In this document: piece after piece, positions 8,297-17,813 of the stretch
Position numbering within the stretch: position 1 is the stretch's first letter
How the letters are laid out: every line of letters begins with the position of its first letter
Assembly: GCA_013389015.1 (NCBI GenBank)
Contig: JACAEE010000017.1
Span: forward strand, 24,741-88,740
Source: Hydrogenophilaceae bacterium
GTDB lineage: Bacteria; Pseudomonadota; Alphaproteobacteria; Caulobacterales; Aquidulcibacteraceae
Direction: 5' to 3'
Length of the DNA stretch: 64,000 nt
Position numbers and translations under genes: made by a program
Notes under the pieces: generated by a model
Database searches by the model: none
Seen by the model: only the letters and a program-made list of their open reading frames with translations
Told to the model about the DNA's origin: nothing

Positions 8297-8881
8297 ATGC
8301 GCTTGAGCGCGCTCATCGCGGCTTTCGCTTTGTCCATCTTGCCGCTCGCCTGCGATCGCGCGAGCAAGGGGCCGGCCGAGAGCGCCGAGGCCCCGATGAT
8401 GGACACGCCCGTGCCCGACGCCGAGCCCGGCCGGGTCTATCGCGCCGTTTCCGATTCCGCGCGCTCGGTCACCGGCCGCCTGACGATGACGCTCACCACC
8501 AGGATGCCCGATCCCGCCAGCGACCGCCGCCAGCCGGTGGATTACATGTCGCTGCGCGCCGAGACCGGGCTTGCGGCCGAAGGCGTGCTCTCGGGTTCGG
8601 TGTCGCCGGGGACCTCGCTCAGCGGCCAGACCATCCGCGCGCTGATGGATCTCGACGTGCGCGCCTCGGGGCTCTCGCTCTATGAGGTGGAGAGCCAGAA
8701 CGTCCCGCGCGGCGGCCGCGGCTTCTGCGAGCAAGGCGAAGCGAGCCATTTCGTGGTCTGGGAATCGTTCGGGCCGGGCGAGCAGCAGCTGCGCATCCTG
8801 GCCGTCCAGGGCGGCGCGCCGGGCGCGGCGGGGGCCGGCGCCTGCGCCGTCTACGCCTATTCGCGCGAGCAGGGCGGCTGA
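8297..8881 (+). CDS. Hypothetical lipoprotein
   Basis: Begins with a lipoprotein signal peptide, MRLSALIAAFALSILPLAC, with the lipobox LPLAC and the lipidated Cys at residue 19. The mature part of about 175 residues has no domain I recognise. It holds three cysteines downstream (in FCEQG and GACAVYAY among others), so a disulphide is possible in the periplasm. A GAGGGAGGG site precedes the ATG. It sits between fmt and truA (14 bases before truA) and is probably co-transcribed, but the context does not suggest a role. Confidence 0.75.
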   Translation: MRLSALIAAFALSILPLACDRASKGPAESAEAPMMDTPVPDAEPGRVYRAVSDSARSVTGRLTMTLTTRMPDPASDRRQPVDYMSLRAETGLAAEGVLSGSVSPGTSLSGQTIRALMDLDVRASGLSLYEVESQNVPRGGRGFCEQGEASHFVVWESFGPGEQQLRILAVQGGAPGAAGAGACAVYAYSREQGG

Positions 8882-8895
8882 GCTAAGAAGCCCGG

Positions 8896-9630
8896 GTGCG
8901 CTGGAAACTGACGATCGAATATGACGGCGGCCCGTTCCAGGGTTGGCAGCGCTTGTCCGAAGGCCCGAGCGTGCAGGGCGCGATCGAAGACGCAGTCCTT
9001 GCGCTGTCGGGCGAGCGGGTCGAGTGCGTCGGCGCCGGGCGCACGGATTCCGGCGTGCATGCGCTGGGGCAAGTCGCCCATCTTGATCTTGCCAAGGAGA
9101 TGGCGCCGCAACGCCTTGCGGACGCGCTGAACGCGCATTTGCGCCCCGCGCCGATCGCTGTGCTGAGCGCCGAAGCCGCGCCGGCCGATTTCCACGCCCG
9201 TTTCTCTGCGGTGAAGCGCGTCTATCTCTATCGCGTCATCAACCGCCGCGCCGATCTGACTCTCGATCGCGGCCGCGCCTGGCGCGCGCCCCAGCCGCTC
9301 GACGCCGACGCGATGCGCGAGGCGGGCGCGCGCCTGCTCGGCGAACACGACTTCACGACCTTTCGCGATTCCCAATGCCAGGCGCTCTCGCCGGTGAAGA
9401 CGCTCGATCGCTGCGACGTCATGCGCATCCGCGACGAGATCCAGATCTGGTGCGAGGCGCGCAGCTTCCTGCACCGCCAGGTGCGCTCCATGGTCGGCTC
9501 GCTCGTCGAGGTGGGTCTGGGCAAGTGGACGCCGGACGATCTCGCCGCAGCCCTCGCCGCAAAGGATCGCGCCGCTTGCGGCCCCGTCGCGCCGGCGGAC
9601 GGCCTCTATCTCGTCCGCGTCGGCTATTGA
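8896..9630 (+). CDS. truA: tRNA pseudouridine(38-40) synthase
   Basis: Converts uridines 38-40 of the tRNA anticodon stem to pseudouridine. The catalytic motif GRTDSGVHA is present with Asp51. Other family blocks are [16 protein letters not shown] at the N terminus, [16 protein letters not shown] in the middle and [17 protein letters not shown] near the end. The start is GTG at 8896, giving the usual length of 244 residues. It is the last plus-strand gene of the def–fmt–truA run and meets the aminotransferase gene tail to tail 18 bases on. Confidence 0.97.
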   Translation: MRWKLTIEYDGGPFQGWQRLSEGPSVQGAIEDAVLALSGERVECVGAGRTDSGVHALGQVAHLDLAKEMAPQRLADALNAHLRPAPIAVLSAEAAPADFHARFSAVKRVYLYRVINRRADLTLDRGRAWRAPQPLDADAMREAGARLLGEHDFTTFRDSQCQALSPVKTLDRCDVMRIRDEIQIWCEARSFLHRQVRSMVGSLVEVGLGKWTPDDLAAALAAKDRAACGPVAPADGLYLVRVGY

Positions 9631-9648
9631 GGGTCGCGGGCGCTGCAA

Positions 9649-10806
9649 TCAGGCCAGCGTCCGCCGCGCGGCGGCCAGGCGCTCCACGCCGCGGTCGAGC
9701 GTCTCGTCGCGCTTGGCGAAGCAGAGCCGCAGCATCTGAGCCGGCGGCGCGCCCGCATAGAACGGCGTGAGCGGAATGGAGGCGACGCCATGTTCCTTCA
9801 CCGCACGCAGCGCGAAATCTTCCGCGTCGAGCGCGATCCCGGAGCGCGCAAGATCGATGTTGAGGAAATAGGTGCCCGCGCACGGCAGCACGGCGAATCC
9901 CGCCTGCGTCAAGGCCTGCGCGAGGCGGTCGCGCGAGCGCTGGAACCCCGCGCGCATCGCGACGAAATAGTCTTCGCCCTTCTTCAAGCCATAGGCCGCG
10001 CCCATCTGCAGATTGGGCGGCGTGGTGAAGGTGAGGAATTGGTGCGCCTTGGCTGCGACCTCCGTCAGCGCCGGCGCGGCGCAGAGGAACCCCACCTTCC
10101 AGCCCGTCATTGAGAACATCTTGCCGGCCGAGCCGATCTTGAACGTCCGCTCGCGCATGCCGGGGATGGCGAGCATGGAGACGTGGCGGCCGCCGTCGAA
10201 CGTCACATGCTCCCACACCTCGTCGCAGATCGCGATCACGTTGCGCGCGATGCACTCTTCCGCGATCGCTTCGAGGTCCGCGCGAACGAGCAGGCTCGCG
10301 CTCGGATTGACCGGCGAGTTGAGCACGATCGCGCGCGTCTTCTCGCTGAACGCCGCCTTGAGCGCGTCGCGCGGGATGCGCCAGTCCGGCGGCGAAAGAC
10401 GCACATAGCGCGCCACGCCCCCCGCGCGCTCCACCAGCGGCCGATAGGCGTCGTACATCGGCTCAACCAGGATCGCCTCGTCGCCGGGATTGAGCGTCGC
10501 GAGGATCGCCGCCGCGATCGCCTCGGTGGCGCCGGAGGTGATCGTCACTTCCCGCGCCCAGTCGAGATCGACGCCCTGGAAGCGCCTATAATGTTCGGCG
10601 ACCGCCTCCCGCAGCGCCGGCAGCCCCATCATCGGCGGATACTGGTTCGAGTGCTCAAGCGTCGCGCGCGCGACCGCCTCCTTGAGATCGGCCGGCCCGT
10701 CCTCTTCCGGGAAGCCTTGGCCCAGATTGACCGCCGAGAGCTCCCGCGCGAGCCCGCTCATCACGTCGAAGATCGTGCGCGGCAGGCCGGCATAGAGCCG
10801 GTTCAC
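9649..10806 (-). CDS. Class I/II aminotransferase, candidate DapC
   Basis: PLP-dependent fold-type I aminotransferase of 385 residues. Features: NLGQGFP near residue 25, ITSGATEAI, NSPVNPSA (substrate loop), ICDEVWEHVTF, and the Schiff-base lysine in KIGSAGKMFSMTGWKVG. The GTG start overlaps the dapE stop (GTGA), showing translational coupling. Sequence alone suggests the broad KAT/methionine/aspartate aminotransferase subgroup. Because dapD and dapE lie directly upstream and the succinylase route needs N-succinyl-DAP aminotransferase between those two steps, I infer it serves as DapC. A general aminotransferase is the alternative. Confidence 0.88.
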   Translation of the reverse strand: MNRLYAGLPRTIFDVMSGLARELSAVNLGQGFPEEDGPADLKEAVARATLEHSNQYPPMMGLPALREAVAEHYRRFQGVDLDWAREVTITSGATEAIAAAILATLNPGDEAILVEPMYDAYRPLVERAGGVARYVRLSPPDWRIPRDALKAAFSEKTRAIVLNSPVNPSASLLVRADLEAIAEECIARNVIAICDEVWEHVTFDGGRHVSMLAIPGMRERTFKIGSAGKMFSMTGWKVGFLCAAPALTEVAAKAHQFLTFTTPPNLQMGAAYGLKKGEDYFVAMRAGFQRSRDRLAQALTQAGFAVLPCAGTYFLNIDLARSGIALDAEDFALRAVKEHGVASIPLTPFYAGAPPAQMLRLCFAKRDETLDRGVERLAAARRTLA

Positions 10807-11942
10807 GCGAAATACTCCGCCAACACCCGCGCATAGATGCGCGCCAGCGTGCGCACTTCCTCCACCGGCGCGCGCTCGTCCACCTTGTGCGCGGTGGCGT
10901 TCGAGAGCCCGATCTCCGCACACGGACAATAATCCTTGATATAGCGCGCGTCCGACGTGCCCCCGGACGTGGAGAGCTGCGCAGGGTATCCCGTGACCGC
11001 CGCCGCCGCGCCCGCCACGAGAGCGATGAACCGTTCGGGCTCGGTGTAGAACGCCCGCCCGGTGACGGCGATCTTCGTCTCGATCGTCACCCCGTGCGCG
11101 CCCGCGACCCGCGCGGCTTCGTGCTCGATCCAGCGCTTCAAATCCTGCCCGTCATGGGCGGTGTTGAAGCGGATGTTGAGCTTGGCGCTCGCCCGCGCCG
11201 GGATCACGTTGTGCGCGGCGTTGCCGACGTCGATGGTGGTGACCTCCAGGTTCGAGGGCTGGAAGCCGGGCGCGCCGTCGTCGAGCCTGCGCGCGCGCAG
11301 CGCGGCGAGGAGATCAAGCAGCGCGCCCACGGGATTCTTCGAGTCCGCCGGATAGGCGACATGCCCTTGCACGCCCTCCACCGTGATCACCGCGTTGAGG
11401 CTGCCGCGCCGGCCGTTCTTCAGCGTGTCCGCCACGCGCGAAACCGCCGTCGGTTCGCCGACCAGGCAATGGTCGAACCGCTCGCCCTGGGCCGCCAGCT
11501 CCGTCAGCATTTTCACCGTGCCGTCGATGGCGGGGCCTTCCTCGTCGCCGGTGATCAGGAACGAGATCGCTCCCTTCGGCGTTCCGTGCACGGACAGATG
11601 CGTCTCGACGCCCGCGACCATCGCCGCGATCGCCGCCTTCATGTCCGCCGCGCCGCGCCCCATGAGCATGCCGTCGCGCACTTCGGCCGCGAACGGGTCG
11701 ACGCTCCAGGCGCCCGCGTCGCCCACGGGCACGACGTCGGTGTGGCCCGCGAACAGCAGGTGAGGGCGTCCGTCTCCGATCTTGGCGAAGAGATTGTCCA
11801 CCTCCCCGAAACGCCGCCGCGTGATCGCGAAGCCGAGGCGTTCGAGCGCCGCGGCCAGCACGTCCTGCGCGCCCGCATCGGCCGGCGTCACGCTGGCGCA
11901 GCGGATGAGCGCCTGGGCGAGGGGAATGGGATCGACGTCCAT
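10803..11942 (-). CDS. dapE: Succinyl-diaminopimelate desuccinylase
   Basis: Dizinc M20 hydrolase of lysine and peptidoglycan-precursor synthesis, releasing L,L-DAP from its N-succinyl form. Seen: LLFAGHTDVVPVGD (ligand His and Asp), GRGAADMKAAIAAM, ITGDEEGPA (catalytic Glu pair), VEGVQGHVAYP of the lid domain, and the distal histidine segment near the C terminus. Length 379 residues, as usual. ATG at 11942 lies 2 bases after the dapD stop, and the gene overlaps the downstream aminotransferase by 4 bases. Confidence 0.96.
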   Translation of the reverse strand: MDVDPIPLAQALIRCASVTPADAGAQDVLAAALERLGFAITRRRFGEVDNLFAKIGDGRPHLLFAGHTDVVPVGDAGAWSVDPFAAEVRDGMLMGRGAADMKAAIAAMVAGVETHLSVHGTPKGAISFLITGDEEGPAIDGTVKMLTELAAQGERFDHCLVGEPTAVSRVADTLKNGRRGSLNAVITVEGVQGHVAYPADSKNPVGALLDLLAALRARRLDDGAPGFQPSNLEVTTIDVGNAAHNVIPARASAKLNIRFNTAHDGQDLKRWIEHEAARVAGAHGVTIETKIAVTGRAFYTEPERFIALVAGAAAAVTGYPAQLSTSGGTSDARYIKDYCPCAEIGLSNATAHKVDERAPVEEVRTLARIYARVLAEYFA

Positions 11943-11944
11943 GC

Positions 11945-12772
11945 TCAATCCCGCAACAGATCGTTGATGCTCGTCTTCGAGCGCGTCTGCGCGTCGACGC
12001 GCTTGACGATGACGGCGCAGGCGAGCGCGGGCCCCCCCTTCGGATCCGGCAGCGCGCCCGGCACGACGACGGAATAGGCAGGCGCTTCGCCGCGGAAGAT
12101 CTCGCCCGTCGCCCGGTCGACGATCTTGGTCGACGCCGAGAGGAACACGCCCATCGCCAGCACCGCGCCCTGGCGCACGATCACGCCTTCGGCCACTTCG
12201 CTGCGCGCGCCGATGAAGCAATCGTCCTCGATGATGGTGGGATTGGCCTGCAACGGTTCGAGCACGCCGCCTATCCCTGCGCCGCCGGAGATGTGCACGC
12301 GTTTGCCGATCTGCGCGCAGGAGCCGACCGTCGCCCAGGTGTCGATCATGGCGCCTTCGTCCACGAACGCGCCGATGTTCACGAACGAGGGCATCAGCAC
12401 CACGTTCTTCGCGATATGGGCGCCGCGGCGCACGATCGCGCCCGGCACGGCGCGGAAGCCGGCCTTCGCGAAGGCGTTGTCGCGCCAGCCTTCGAATTTG
12501 GAGGGGACCTTATCCCACCAGAAGCCCCCGTCGGCGCCCCCGCCCATCAGCCGGTTGGGCGTCAGCCGGAACGAGAGCAGCACCGCTTTTTTGAGCCACT
12601 GATGCGTCGCCCATGCCCCGTCGGCGCCGCGCGTCGCTACGCGCGCCTCGCCCTGGTCGAGCAGATCGATCGCGGCCTCCACCGCCTCGGGAAACTCCCC
12701 CTTGCTTTGCGGCGAAAGACTTTCGCGCGCCTCCCAGGCGGCTTCGATCACGGCTTCCAGCTGCTGCGTCAC
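11945..12772 (-). CDS. dapD: Tetrahydrodipicolinate N-succinyltransferase
   Basis: Adds succinyl from succinyl-CoA to tetrahydrodipicolinate. The protein has an N-terminal helical domain (to about residue 100, ending [17 protein letters not shown]) and then a left-handed beta-helix of hexapeptide repeats ([58 protein letters not shown]). The C-terminal [12 protein letters not shown] block is typical. The GTG start at 12772 has AAAGGA six bases upstream and gives 275 residues, the normal size. Confidence 0.96.
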   Translation of the reverse strand: MTQQLEAVIEAAWEARESLSPQSKGEFPEAVEAAIDLLDQGEARVATRGADGAWATHQWLKKAVLLSFRLTPNRLMGGGADGGFWWDKVPSKFEGWRDNAFAKAGFRAVPGAIVRRGAHIAKNVVLMPSFVNIGAFVDEGAMIDTWATVGSCAQIGKRVHISGGAGIGGVLEPLQANPTIIEDDCFIGARSEVAEGVIVRQGAVLAMGVFLSASTKIVDRATGEIFRGEAPAYSVVVPGALPDPKGGPALACAVIVKRVDAQTRSKTSINDLLRD

Positions 12773-12837
12773 GTCGGTCCTTTCGTTCCCTGCCTGTCTC
12801 GCATGGCGCGTTTTCACGCCGCAAGCAACGTGTTGTG

Positions 12838-12899
12838 GGACCGCCGGCTTCCAGCCCGCGTCCTTTTGCGCTGAAGCCGAGGCGGGCTGGAGGCGGTCC
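12838..12899. repeat. Intergenic palindromic repeat, copy 1
   Basis: Imperfect inverted repeat in the gap between the HAD gene and dapD. The left arm holds CCGGCTTCCAGCCCGC and the right arm GCGGGCTGGAGGCGGTCC. The core CTTCCAGCCCGC recurs at 53843-53894 and 55771-55785, so it appears to belong to a dispersed family of small repeats. Confidence 0.6.
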
Positions 12900-12942
12900 T
12901 TCCTATCGAGCGACCCGCCACGCCGCGCTGGCAATCCAAGAA

Positions 12943-13587
12943 TCAGAGACTTCGCAGGAACGCCTTGATGCAGTCCGTCGCGTGGTGGATGTGCTCCTCC
13001 AGCGTTTCGCCGGGCGTCCATTCCGGGTCGATCAGCACGGTCTTGAAGCCGAGCGCGTGCGCGGTCTCCAGATTGCGCGCGCTGTCCTCGAACATGACCG
13101 CGCGGGCGGGATCGATGCGATGGCGCGCGATCAGCGCCTCGAACGCGCCGCGCTGCGGCTTAGGGACGAAGCCCGCAGCCTCGATATCGAAGAGATCATG
13201 GAAGAGGCCGTCGAGCCCCATGCGCGCCGTGATCCGCTCGGCGTAGCTGCGCGCGCCGTTGGTGAAGATAAGCCGCGGGCCCTCGAGCCGCGCGATCAAC
13301 GCGGCCAGCTCCGGATCGGGATCGACGATCGAGAGATCGACGTCGTGCACGTAATCGAGAAAGTCGCGCCCATCGACGCCGTGGTGGAGGATGAGCCCGG
13401 AGAGCGTCGCGCCGTAGCGCTGGAAATAGGTCTCCCGCAGGTCGAGCGCGGTCTCGGCGTCCACGCCCGCGACGCGCGCGATATAGTCCGTCATCCGTGC
13501 GCCGATGACGTCGTAGATCGTCGAGCCCGTGGGATAGAGCGTGTTGTCGAGATCGAACACCCAGGCGTCGACGTCGCGCAGGCGCAT
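12943..13587 (-). CDS. HAD-family pyrimidine 5'-nucleotidase
   Basis: Phosphatase of 214 residues. HAD motif I is [11 protein letters not shown] with the nucleophile Asp12; motif II is LIFTNG; the motif III lysine lies in [10 protein letters not shown]; motif IV is [13 protein letters not shown]. The PxxxTIYDVI and [12 protein letters not shown] cap region matches the pyrimidine 5'-nucleotidase subgroup rather than phosphoglycolate phosphatases. Its ATG lies one base after the stop of the DUF1036 gene, and dapD follows 170 bases downstream. This gene commonly neighbours dapD in alphaproteobacteria. The true substrate is unproven. Confidence 0.87.
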   Translation of the reverse strand: MRLRDVDAWVFDLDNTLYPTGSTIYDVIGARMTDYIARVAGVDAETALDLRETYFQRYGATLSGLILHHGVDGRDFLDYVHDVDLSIVDPDPELAALIARLEGPRLIFTNGARSYAERITARMGLDGLFHDLFDIEAAGFVPKPQRGAFEALIARHRIDPARAVMFEDSARNLETAHALGFKTVLIDPEWTPGETLEEHIHHATDCIKAFLRSL

Positions 13588-13588
13588 G

Positions 13589-14677
13589 TCATTCGCCGGC
13601 GGGCGGCGCCGCGGCGGGCGCGCGCGGTGAGCGGGGTTGGATCACTTCGCTCGGGTCGCCGCTGATCCGCGCCGAATCGAGCCGTTGTTGCGCCTGACCC
13701 ACGCGCAGGAAGTCACGGTTGAGGAACTCGACGACGAGCCCTTGGCGCCCGCCCGTCGGCATCGGCGCATAGAGCGCGGTGTCGTAATAGCGGTCGCCGC
13801 AATGCTCGCGGCCCAGGATCGCGAAGCGGGCGGGGCTGGTGCAGAACGGCACCCCCGGCGCCGAGAGGTGGCGGTCCCCGTCCGGCGTCTCCAGCACCGC
13901 ATAGACGTAATAGCTGTCCTGATTGAGCGCTTCGTCGATCGTGCGCGCGCAGCCGCCGGGCCCGAGCGGCCACCAGCCGCGGCTCTCCCAGCCTTCGCTG
14001 CGCCGCCGCGCCACCGCCGTCCACACCCGCCCCGTCGTGCGGTTGCACAGGGTGAGCCCGAGCTGGTCGGCGCGCCGCCGCGCCGCGATCTCGAGCGCAT
14101 CGATCGTCTGTTCCTCGGTGGCGTTGGCGGCGAGGCGCGCGGCGACGCGGAACTGGCGGCGCGCCTCCGCTGTGAGACGCAAATCCACTGCTCCGCGCGC
14201 ATTGCGCGTCTCGTAGCCTGCGTCGCGCAGCAGCCGCTGCAGTCCCGCCGCCCGCGCCCGCGAGAGCGTGAAGAGCTCCGGCTCCGCGAAGCTCGTGCGC
14301 CAGTTGTCGCGGCGGTTGATCTGCACACGCCGGAAGCCGCGCTCCTCAAGCGCATATTGTTCGCAGCGCGATGGGTTCTCCACGGCGAACGACGCCGAGG
14401 GATCGACGCACAGGATCTCTTCGCCGCCCCATTGCTGGCGTCCGCCGCGATGGGCGGCCGAGGTGCGCGCATAGAGGAAGTGCGCGCCCCGCGCCAGCGG
14501 CGCAGCGACCGCGAGCCGGCATTCGCCAGGCCTGAGCCGGACCCAGCCCTGCACGACATTGGCCCGCCCCTCGGGCCGCGCCGTCGCCGCCTCGAGCACG
14601 AAGCTCGTCTCGTTGCAGAGCGTCCAGCCGTTCGCGCGCCGCCGCGTCTGCGCGTCCGAAGGCTCGGTGAACGCCAA
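13589..14677 (-). CDS. DUF1036 protein, two domain copies, probable exported protein
   Basis: Two DUF1036 copies are visible. The first starts WTLCNETSFVLEAATA and reaches the GEEILCVD segment. The second starts LTLCNRTTGRVWTAVARR and includes GWWPLGPGGCARTI and VPFCTSP. Cysteines repeat in equal positions in each copy. A Pro/Ala-rich tail follows. The TTG at 14677 is the first recognised start, but the frame is open further upstream and encodes a fine signal-peptide-like segment (KLIAGLCLAAIAATAALLA). The true start may therefore be a CTG near 14752 inside argB. The function of DUF1036 is unknown. Confidence 0.75.
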   Translation of the reverse strand: MAFTEPSDAQTRRRANGWTLCNETSFVLEAATARPEGRANVVQGWVRLRPGECRLAVAAPLARGAHFLYARTSAAHRGGRQQWGGEEILCVDPSASFAVENPSRCEQYALEERGFRRVQINRRDNWRTSFAEPELFTLSRARAAGLQRLLRDAGYETRNARGAVDLRLTAEARRQFRVAARLAANATEEQTIDALEIAARRRADQLGLTLCNRTTGRVWTAVARRRSEGWESRGWWPLGPGGCARTIDEALNQDSYYVYAVLETPDGDRHLSAPGVPFCTSPARFAILGREHCGDRYYDTALYAPMPTGGRQGLVVEFLNRDFLRVGQAQQRLDSARISGDPSEVIQPRSPRAPAAAPPAGE

Positions 14678-14732
14678 GAGCGCGGCCGTCGCCGCGATCG
14701 CGGCGAGGCAAAGGCCGGCGATAAGCTTGGGT

Positions 14733-15659
14733 CTAACGGATGAGCGTGCCAGCGCCGTGCTCCGTGAACAATTCCATCAACAGGGCGTGCGGCCGCGTGC
14801 CGTTGAGGATCACCGCCGATTCCACGCCGGCATCGAGCGCTGCGATGCAGGTCTCCAGTTTCGGGATCATCCCGCCCGAGGCGACGCCCGAAGCGATGAG
14901 CGCGCGCGCGTCGTCCCTGGTCATTTCCCGGATCAGTGTCTTTTTTTCGTCGAGCACGCCGTCGACGTCGGTGAGCAGGAGGAAGCGCTTGGCCTTGAGC
15001 GCGCCGGCGATCGCGCCGGCGGCGGTGTCGGCGTTGATGTTGTAGGTCGCCCCGTCCTCGGCCACGCCGACCGGCGCGACGACGGGGATATAGTCCTCTT
15101 CCGCCGCGATCAGCGCCTTGAGCAGCGTGGGATCGACGCGCTTCGGCTCGCCCACATAGCCAAGATCGACCACCTGTTCGATCTTGCTGTCGGGGTCCTT
15201 GCGCGTGCGCTGGACCTTCTCGACGGTGATCAGCCGCGCATCCTTGCCCGAGAGCCCGACGCCGCGCACTTCGGCTTCGGCGCCGGCGGCGGTGATGAGA
15301 TGCGCGAGTTCCTTATTGACGCTGCCGGAGAGCACCATCTCGGCGATCTCCATCGTCGCGGCGTCGGTGACGCGCAAGCCGTCGACGAAGGCGGATTTGA
15401 CCCCGGCGCGATCGAGCATCCGCGAGATCTGCGGCCCCCCGCCATGCACGACCACCGGGTGGATGCCGACAAGCTTCAGCAGCACCACGTCGGCGGCGAA
15501 GCGCGCGCCCGTTTCGGTGTCGCCCATAGCGTTGCCGCCATACTTCACCACGATCGTTTCGCGGTCGTATTTCTGGATGTAGGGCAGGGCCTCCGCCAAG
15601 GTCTTGGCGGTGGCGAAGCCGTTCTCGAGGGCGGCGGCGCGGTCGATCGGTTTGGGCAT
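14733..15659 (-). CDS. argB: Acetylglutamate kinase
   Basis: Phosphorylates N-acetylglutamate, the second step of arginine synthesis. Amino-acid kinase fold: [11 protein letters not shown] (ATP loop with Lys), [14 protein letters not shown], the lysine motif [22 protein letters not shown], and [10 protein letters not shown]. The N-terminal extension of about 40 residues is the form that usually goes with arginine-sensitive NAGKs; this is inference. Length 308. It heads the minus-strand run DUF1036–HAD–dapD–dapE–aminotransferase, so arginine and lysine steps sit together. Confidence 0.96.
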   Translation of the reverse strand: MPKPIDRAAALENGFATAKTLAEALPYIQKYDRETIVVKYGGNAMGDTETGARFAADVVLLKLVGIHPVVVHGGGPQISRMLDRAGVKSAFVDGLRVTDAATMEIAEMVLSGSVNKELAHLITAAGAEAEVRGVGLSGKDARLITVEKVQRTRKDPDSKIEQVVDLGYVGEPKRVDPTLLKALIAAEEDYIPVVAPVGVAEDGATYNINADTAAGAIAGALKAKRFLLLTDVDGVLDEKKTLIREMTRDDARALIASGVASGGMIPKLETCIAALDAGVESAVILNGTRPHALLMELFTEHGAGTLIR

Positions 15660-15688
15660 GGCGCAGGCTGCGTCGGTTTAGGGCCATC

Positions 15689-15750
15689 GCGGGCCGACGA
15701 AAGCGGCCCGCGGCAAAAAGTGAGGCCCGCCCCGGAAGGAGAGGCGGGCC
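15689..15750 (-). terminator. Intrinsic terminator for the S9 peptidase gene, with a second hairpin
   Basis: On the minus strand GGCCCGCC and GGCGGGCC (15724-15750) form an 8-bp stem, followed by a run of five T (15715-15719). A second stem, GCGGGCC/GGCCCGC at 15689-15711, flanks the same T-run. Together they lie between the peptidase stop and the argB start. Confidence 0.7.
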
Positions 15751-15773
15751 CAGCCTGAGGCGCCTGCGGGCGC

Positions 15774-17813
15774 TCAGTTCGTCGCGGCGGTCTGGTTGCG
15801 CGCCCCGCCGAAGCAATTGGAGCCTGCAAGCCAGTTCTCGATCAGCGTGAGCGTCTCGCGCTGCCATTCCGGCCACCACGGGATCTGGTGCCACATGTAG
15901 CGGATCTCGTGATACTCGACCTGTTTCCCCGCGCCGCGCATGGCGCGGTAGAAATCGCGCGAATGCACGGTGTCGGCCTGCCGGTCGTGGTCGCCATGAT
16001 AGAGCAGGATCGGGATGTTGGCCTCCCGGACCTGGCGGATCGGGTTCATCCCGTCCACGGTCCAGCCCTGCAGCTCGCGCTGGATACGATTGGCGCCCCA
16101 AAGGTTCGCGAGCCGTTCGAGATCGGAGACGCCTGCGCCTGACAGCGCGCAGCGGTAGGGGCTGTTGGGCCGCACCGAAGCCGCGATCGCAGCGAATCCG
16201 CCGTATGAATAGCCGAAGATCGCCATGCGGTTGGGATCGCCGATGCCTTCCGCCACGAGGTACGCGGCCGCATCGTCGTTGTCGTCCGACATTTTGAGGC
16301 CCCATTGCTGGTCGCCCGCGCGCCACAGCTCCATGCCCCACCCGTCGGATCCGCGATATTGCGGCTGGATCACCGCATAGCCGCGAGTCGCCAGGAACTG
16401 CGTCCAATAGGAGGCGTCCCAGCCCATGTAGTCGCGCGCCCATGGGCCGCCGTGCGGGTGGACGACGACGGGGATGCGGCCGTGCGTGTTTCTGTCATAG
16501 CCCGGCGGCAGCGTGAGGAACGCCGGTATCGTCATCCCGTCGCGCGCCTGGAATCGCACGAAGCTCATCGGCCCAAGGGTGGCGTTGTCGATCCACGGAT
16601 GTGAACGCCCGAGCAGGCGCAGCTGATTGCCGTTGATGAGAATGTAGTATTCCGGCGCGTGGTTCGCGGCCGAGACCTCGATGACCGCCCGCCCGGTGCG
16701 GCGGTTGCGGTCCAGGAAGACGACGTCCTTGCCGCGGAACTGCGCTTCCAGGGTCCGCTGGATCGGCGCCCAATAATCATCGACATAGACTTCGCGCAGC
16801 GCTGGGCCGGCGATGGTGTAGGAGGCAGGGCCCATCAGCTGGCGCGATTCCCGGTCGTAAAGTCCGGAAACATCGACGATGTCGTAGTCCGGAGACGCGA
16901 AAACAGGCTCGGCCGACCATTGGCGCGTCTGCACATTGTAGGTGCGGATTTCTTGGAAGTTCCGGCCGCGATTGGTCGAGACATAGAGAATGTTCGGATC
17001 CGCGTCGAAGAAGCCGAGCGGATTGATCGCCCAGCGCTCGCGGATCGGATAGCTGAGTTCGTCGTGCCGCTCCCAGCCGCCGGTCTGCCGGTTGCGCACG
17101 TCGCGGATCACCTGCCAGCCGCCGTTCTCGAATGCGATGCGCTCTTTCACCATCAGTTCGCCGTCGCGGATGTCGGCGAGGATGAAGCCCTCGTCGTCGC
17201 CGGCGCGCGCCGTTCGAGAGACTCGCAGCGTCGCCGCGTCGAGCGTCAGGACTTCCGTCGTGCCCTGGTCGATGTTCTCGCGCACGATCAGGTATTCGTT
17301 TGGATCTTCGAGCGTTCCGTCGAGCAGGATAGAGAAATTGATTCCGAAGCGCTCCACCTCGCGCGAGAAATCGCTCAACGCGCCGCGCGCCGCGAACGGC
17401 TGCTCGAAGTTCCGTCCGTCGAGGTCCGCAACGATCGCTTGACGGGTGAAAGTCTTGTTCGAACCGTAGGTGAACGGCTGGTCGACCACGAACAGGATGC
17501 GGTCGTTGCCGAGGAAGTTGACGAACACCGGCCGCATCTCGGTGGACGGGATCAGCACGGCGTTCGCAGGCTGGCCGTTGGCGATGGCGTCCGCGTCCCA
17601 GATCGCGATCACCGGCCAGCGATAGTTCGGATTGGCCACAAGGCCGGCGATGTGACGCCCGTCGGGTGACATCGTCACCCCCTGGATCGCCGGGTGGCGC
17701 GCCACCTGGTCGATCTGCAGCGGCGTCAGATTGAGCGGCTGGGCCGCCGCGACGCCCGCCGCTAGCGCGAAGGCTGCGGCCGCCGCTCCGAAAAGTCGCT
17801 TGAACATCGCCAT
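15774..17813 (-). CDS. Secreted S9 family prolyl-oligopeptidase-type peptidase
   Basis: A 679-residue serine peptidase. Signal peptide MAMFKRLFGAAAAAFALAAGVAAAQ with an Ala-x-Ala cut. Then a beta-propeller of about 390 residues (for example HPAIQGVTMSPDGRHIAG) and a C-terminal alpha/beta hydrolase domain starting near FVRFQARDGMTIPAFLTLP. The nucleophile is the Ser in GYSYGGFAA, the acid lies in YHGDHDRQAD and the His in YMWHQIPWW. The closest type is the dipeptidyl/acylaminoacyl peptidase group. ATG at 17813 has GAGGA upstream. It is divergent from the TonB receptor gene, suggesting joint peptide use. A terminator follows the stop. Confidence 0.92.
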   Translation of the reverse strand: MAMFKRLFGAAAAAFALAAGVAAAQPLNLTPLQIDQVARHPAIQGVTMSPDGRHIAGLVANPNYRWPVIAIWDADAIANGQPANAVLIPSTEMRPVFVNFLGNDRILFVVDQPFTYGSNKTFTRQAIVADLDGRNFEQPFAARGALSDFSREVERFGINFSILLDGTLEDPNEYLIVRENIDQGTTEVLTLDAATLRVSRTARAGDDEGFILADIRDGELMVKERIAFENGGWQVIRDVRNRQTGGWERHDELSYPIRERWAINPLGFFDADPNILYVSTNRGRNFQEIRTYNVQTRQWSAEPVFASPDYDIVDVSGLYDRESRQLMGPASYTIAGPALREVYVDDYWAPIQRTLEAQFRGKDVVFLDRNRRTGRAVIEVSAANHAPEYYILINGNQLRLLGRSHPWIDNATLGPMSFVRFQARDGMTIPAFLTLPPGYDRNTHGRIPVVVHPHGGPWARDYMGWDASYWTQFLATRGYAVIQPQYRGSDGWGMELWRAGDQQWGLKMSDDNDDAAAYLVAEGIGDPNRMAIFGYSYGGFAAIAASVRPNSPYRCALSGAGVSDLERLANLWGANRIQRELQGWTVDGMNPIRQVREANIPILLYHGDHDRQADTVHSRDFYRAMRGAGKQVEYHEIRYMWHQIPWWPEWQRETLTLIENWLAGSNCFGGARNQTAATN

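Noticed and set aside
6559..8406. Minus-strand ORF of 615 codons across the CADD-like and fmt genes
   Set aside because: Composition is shadow-like and it crosses three real genes on the other strand; no motif is present.
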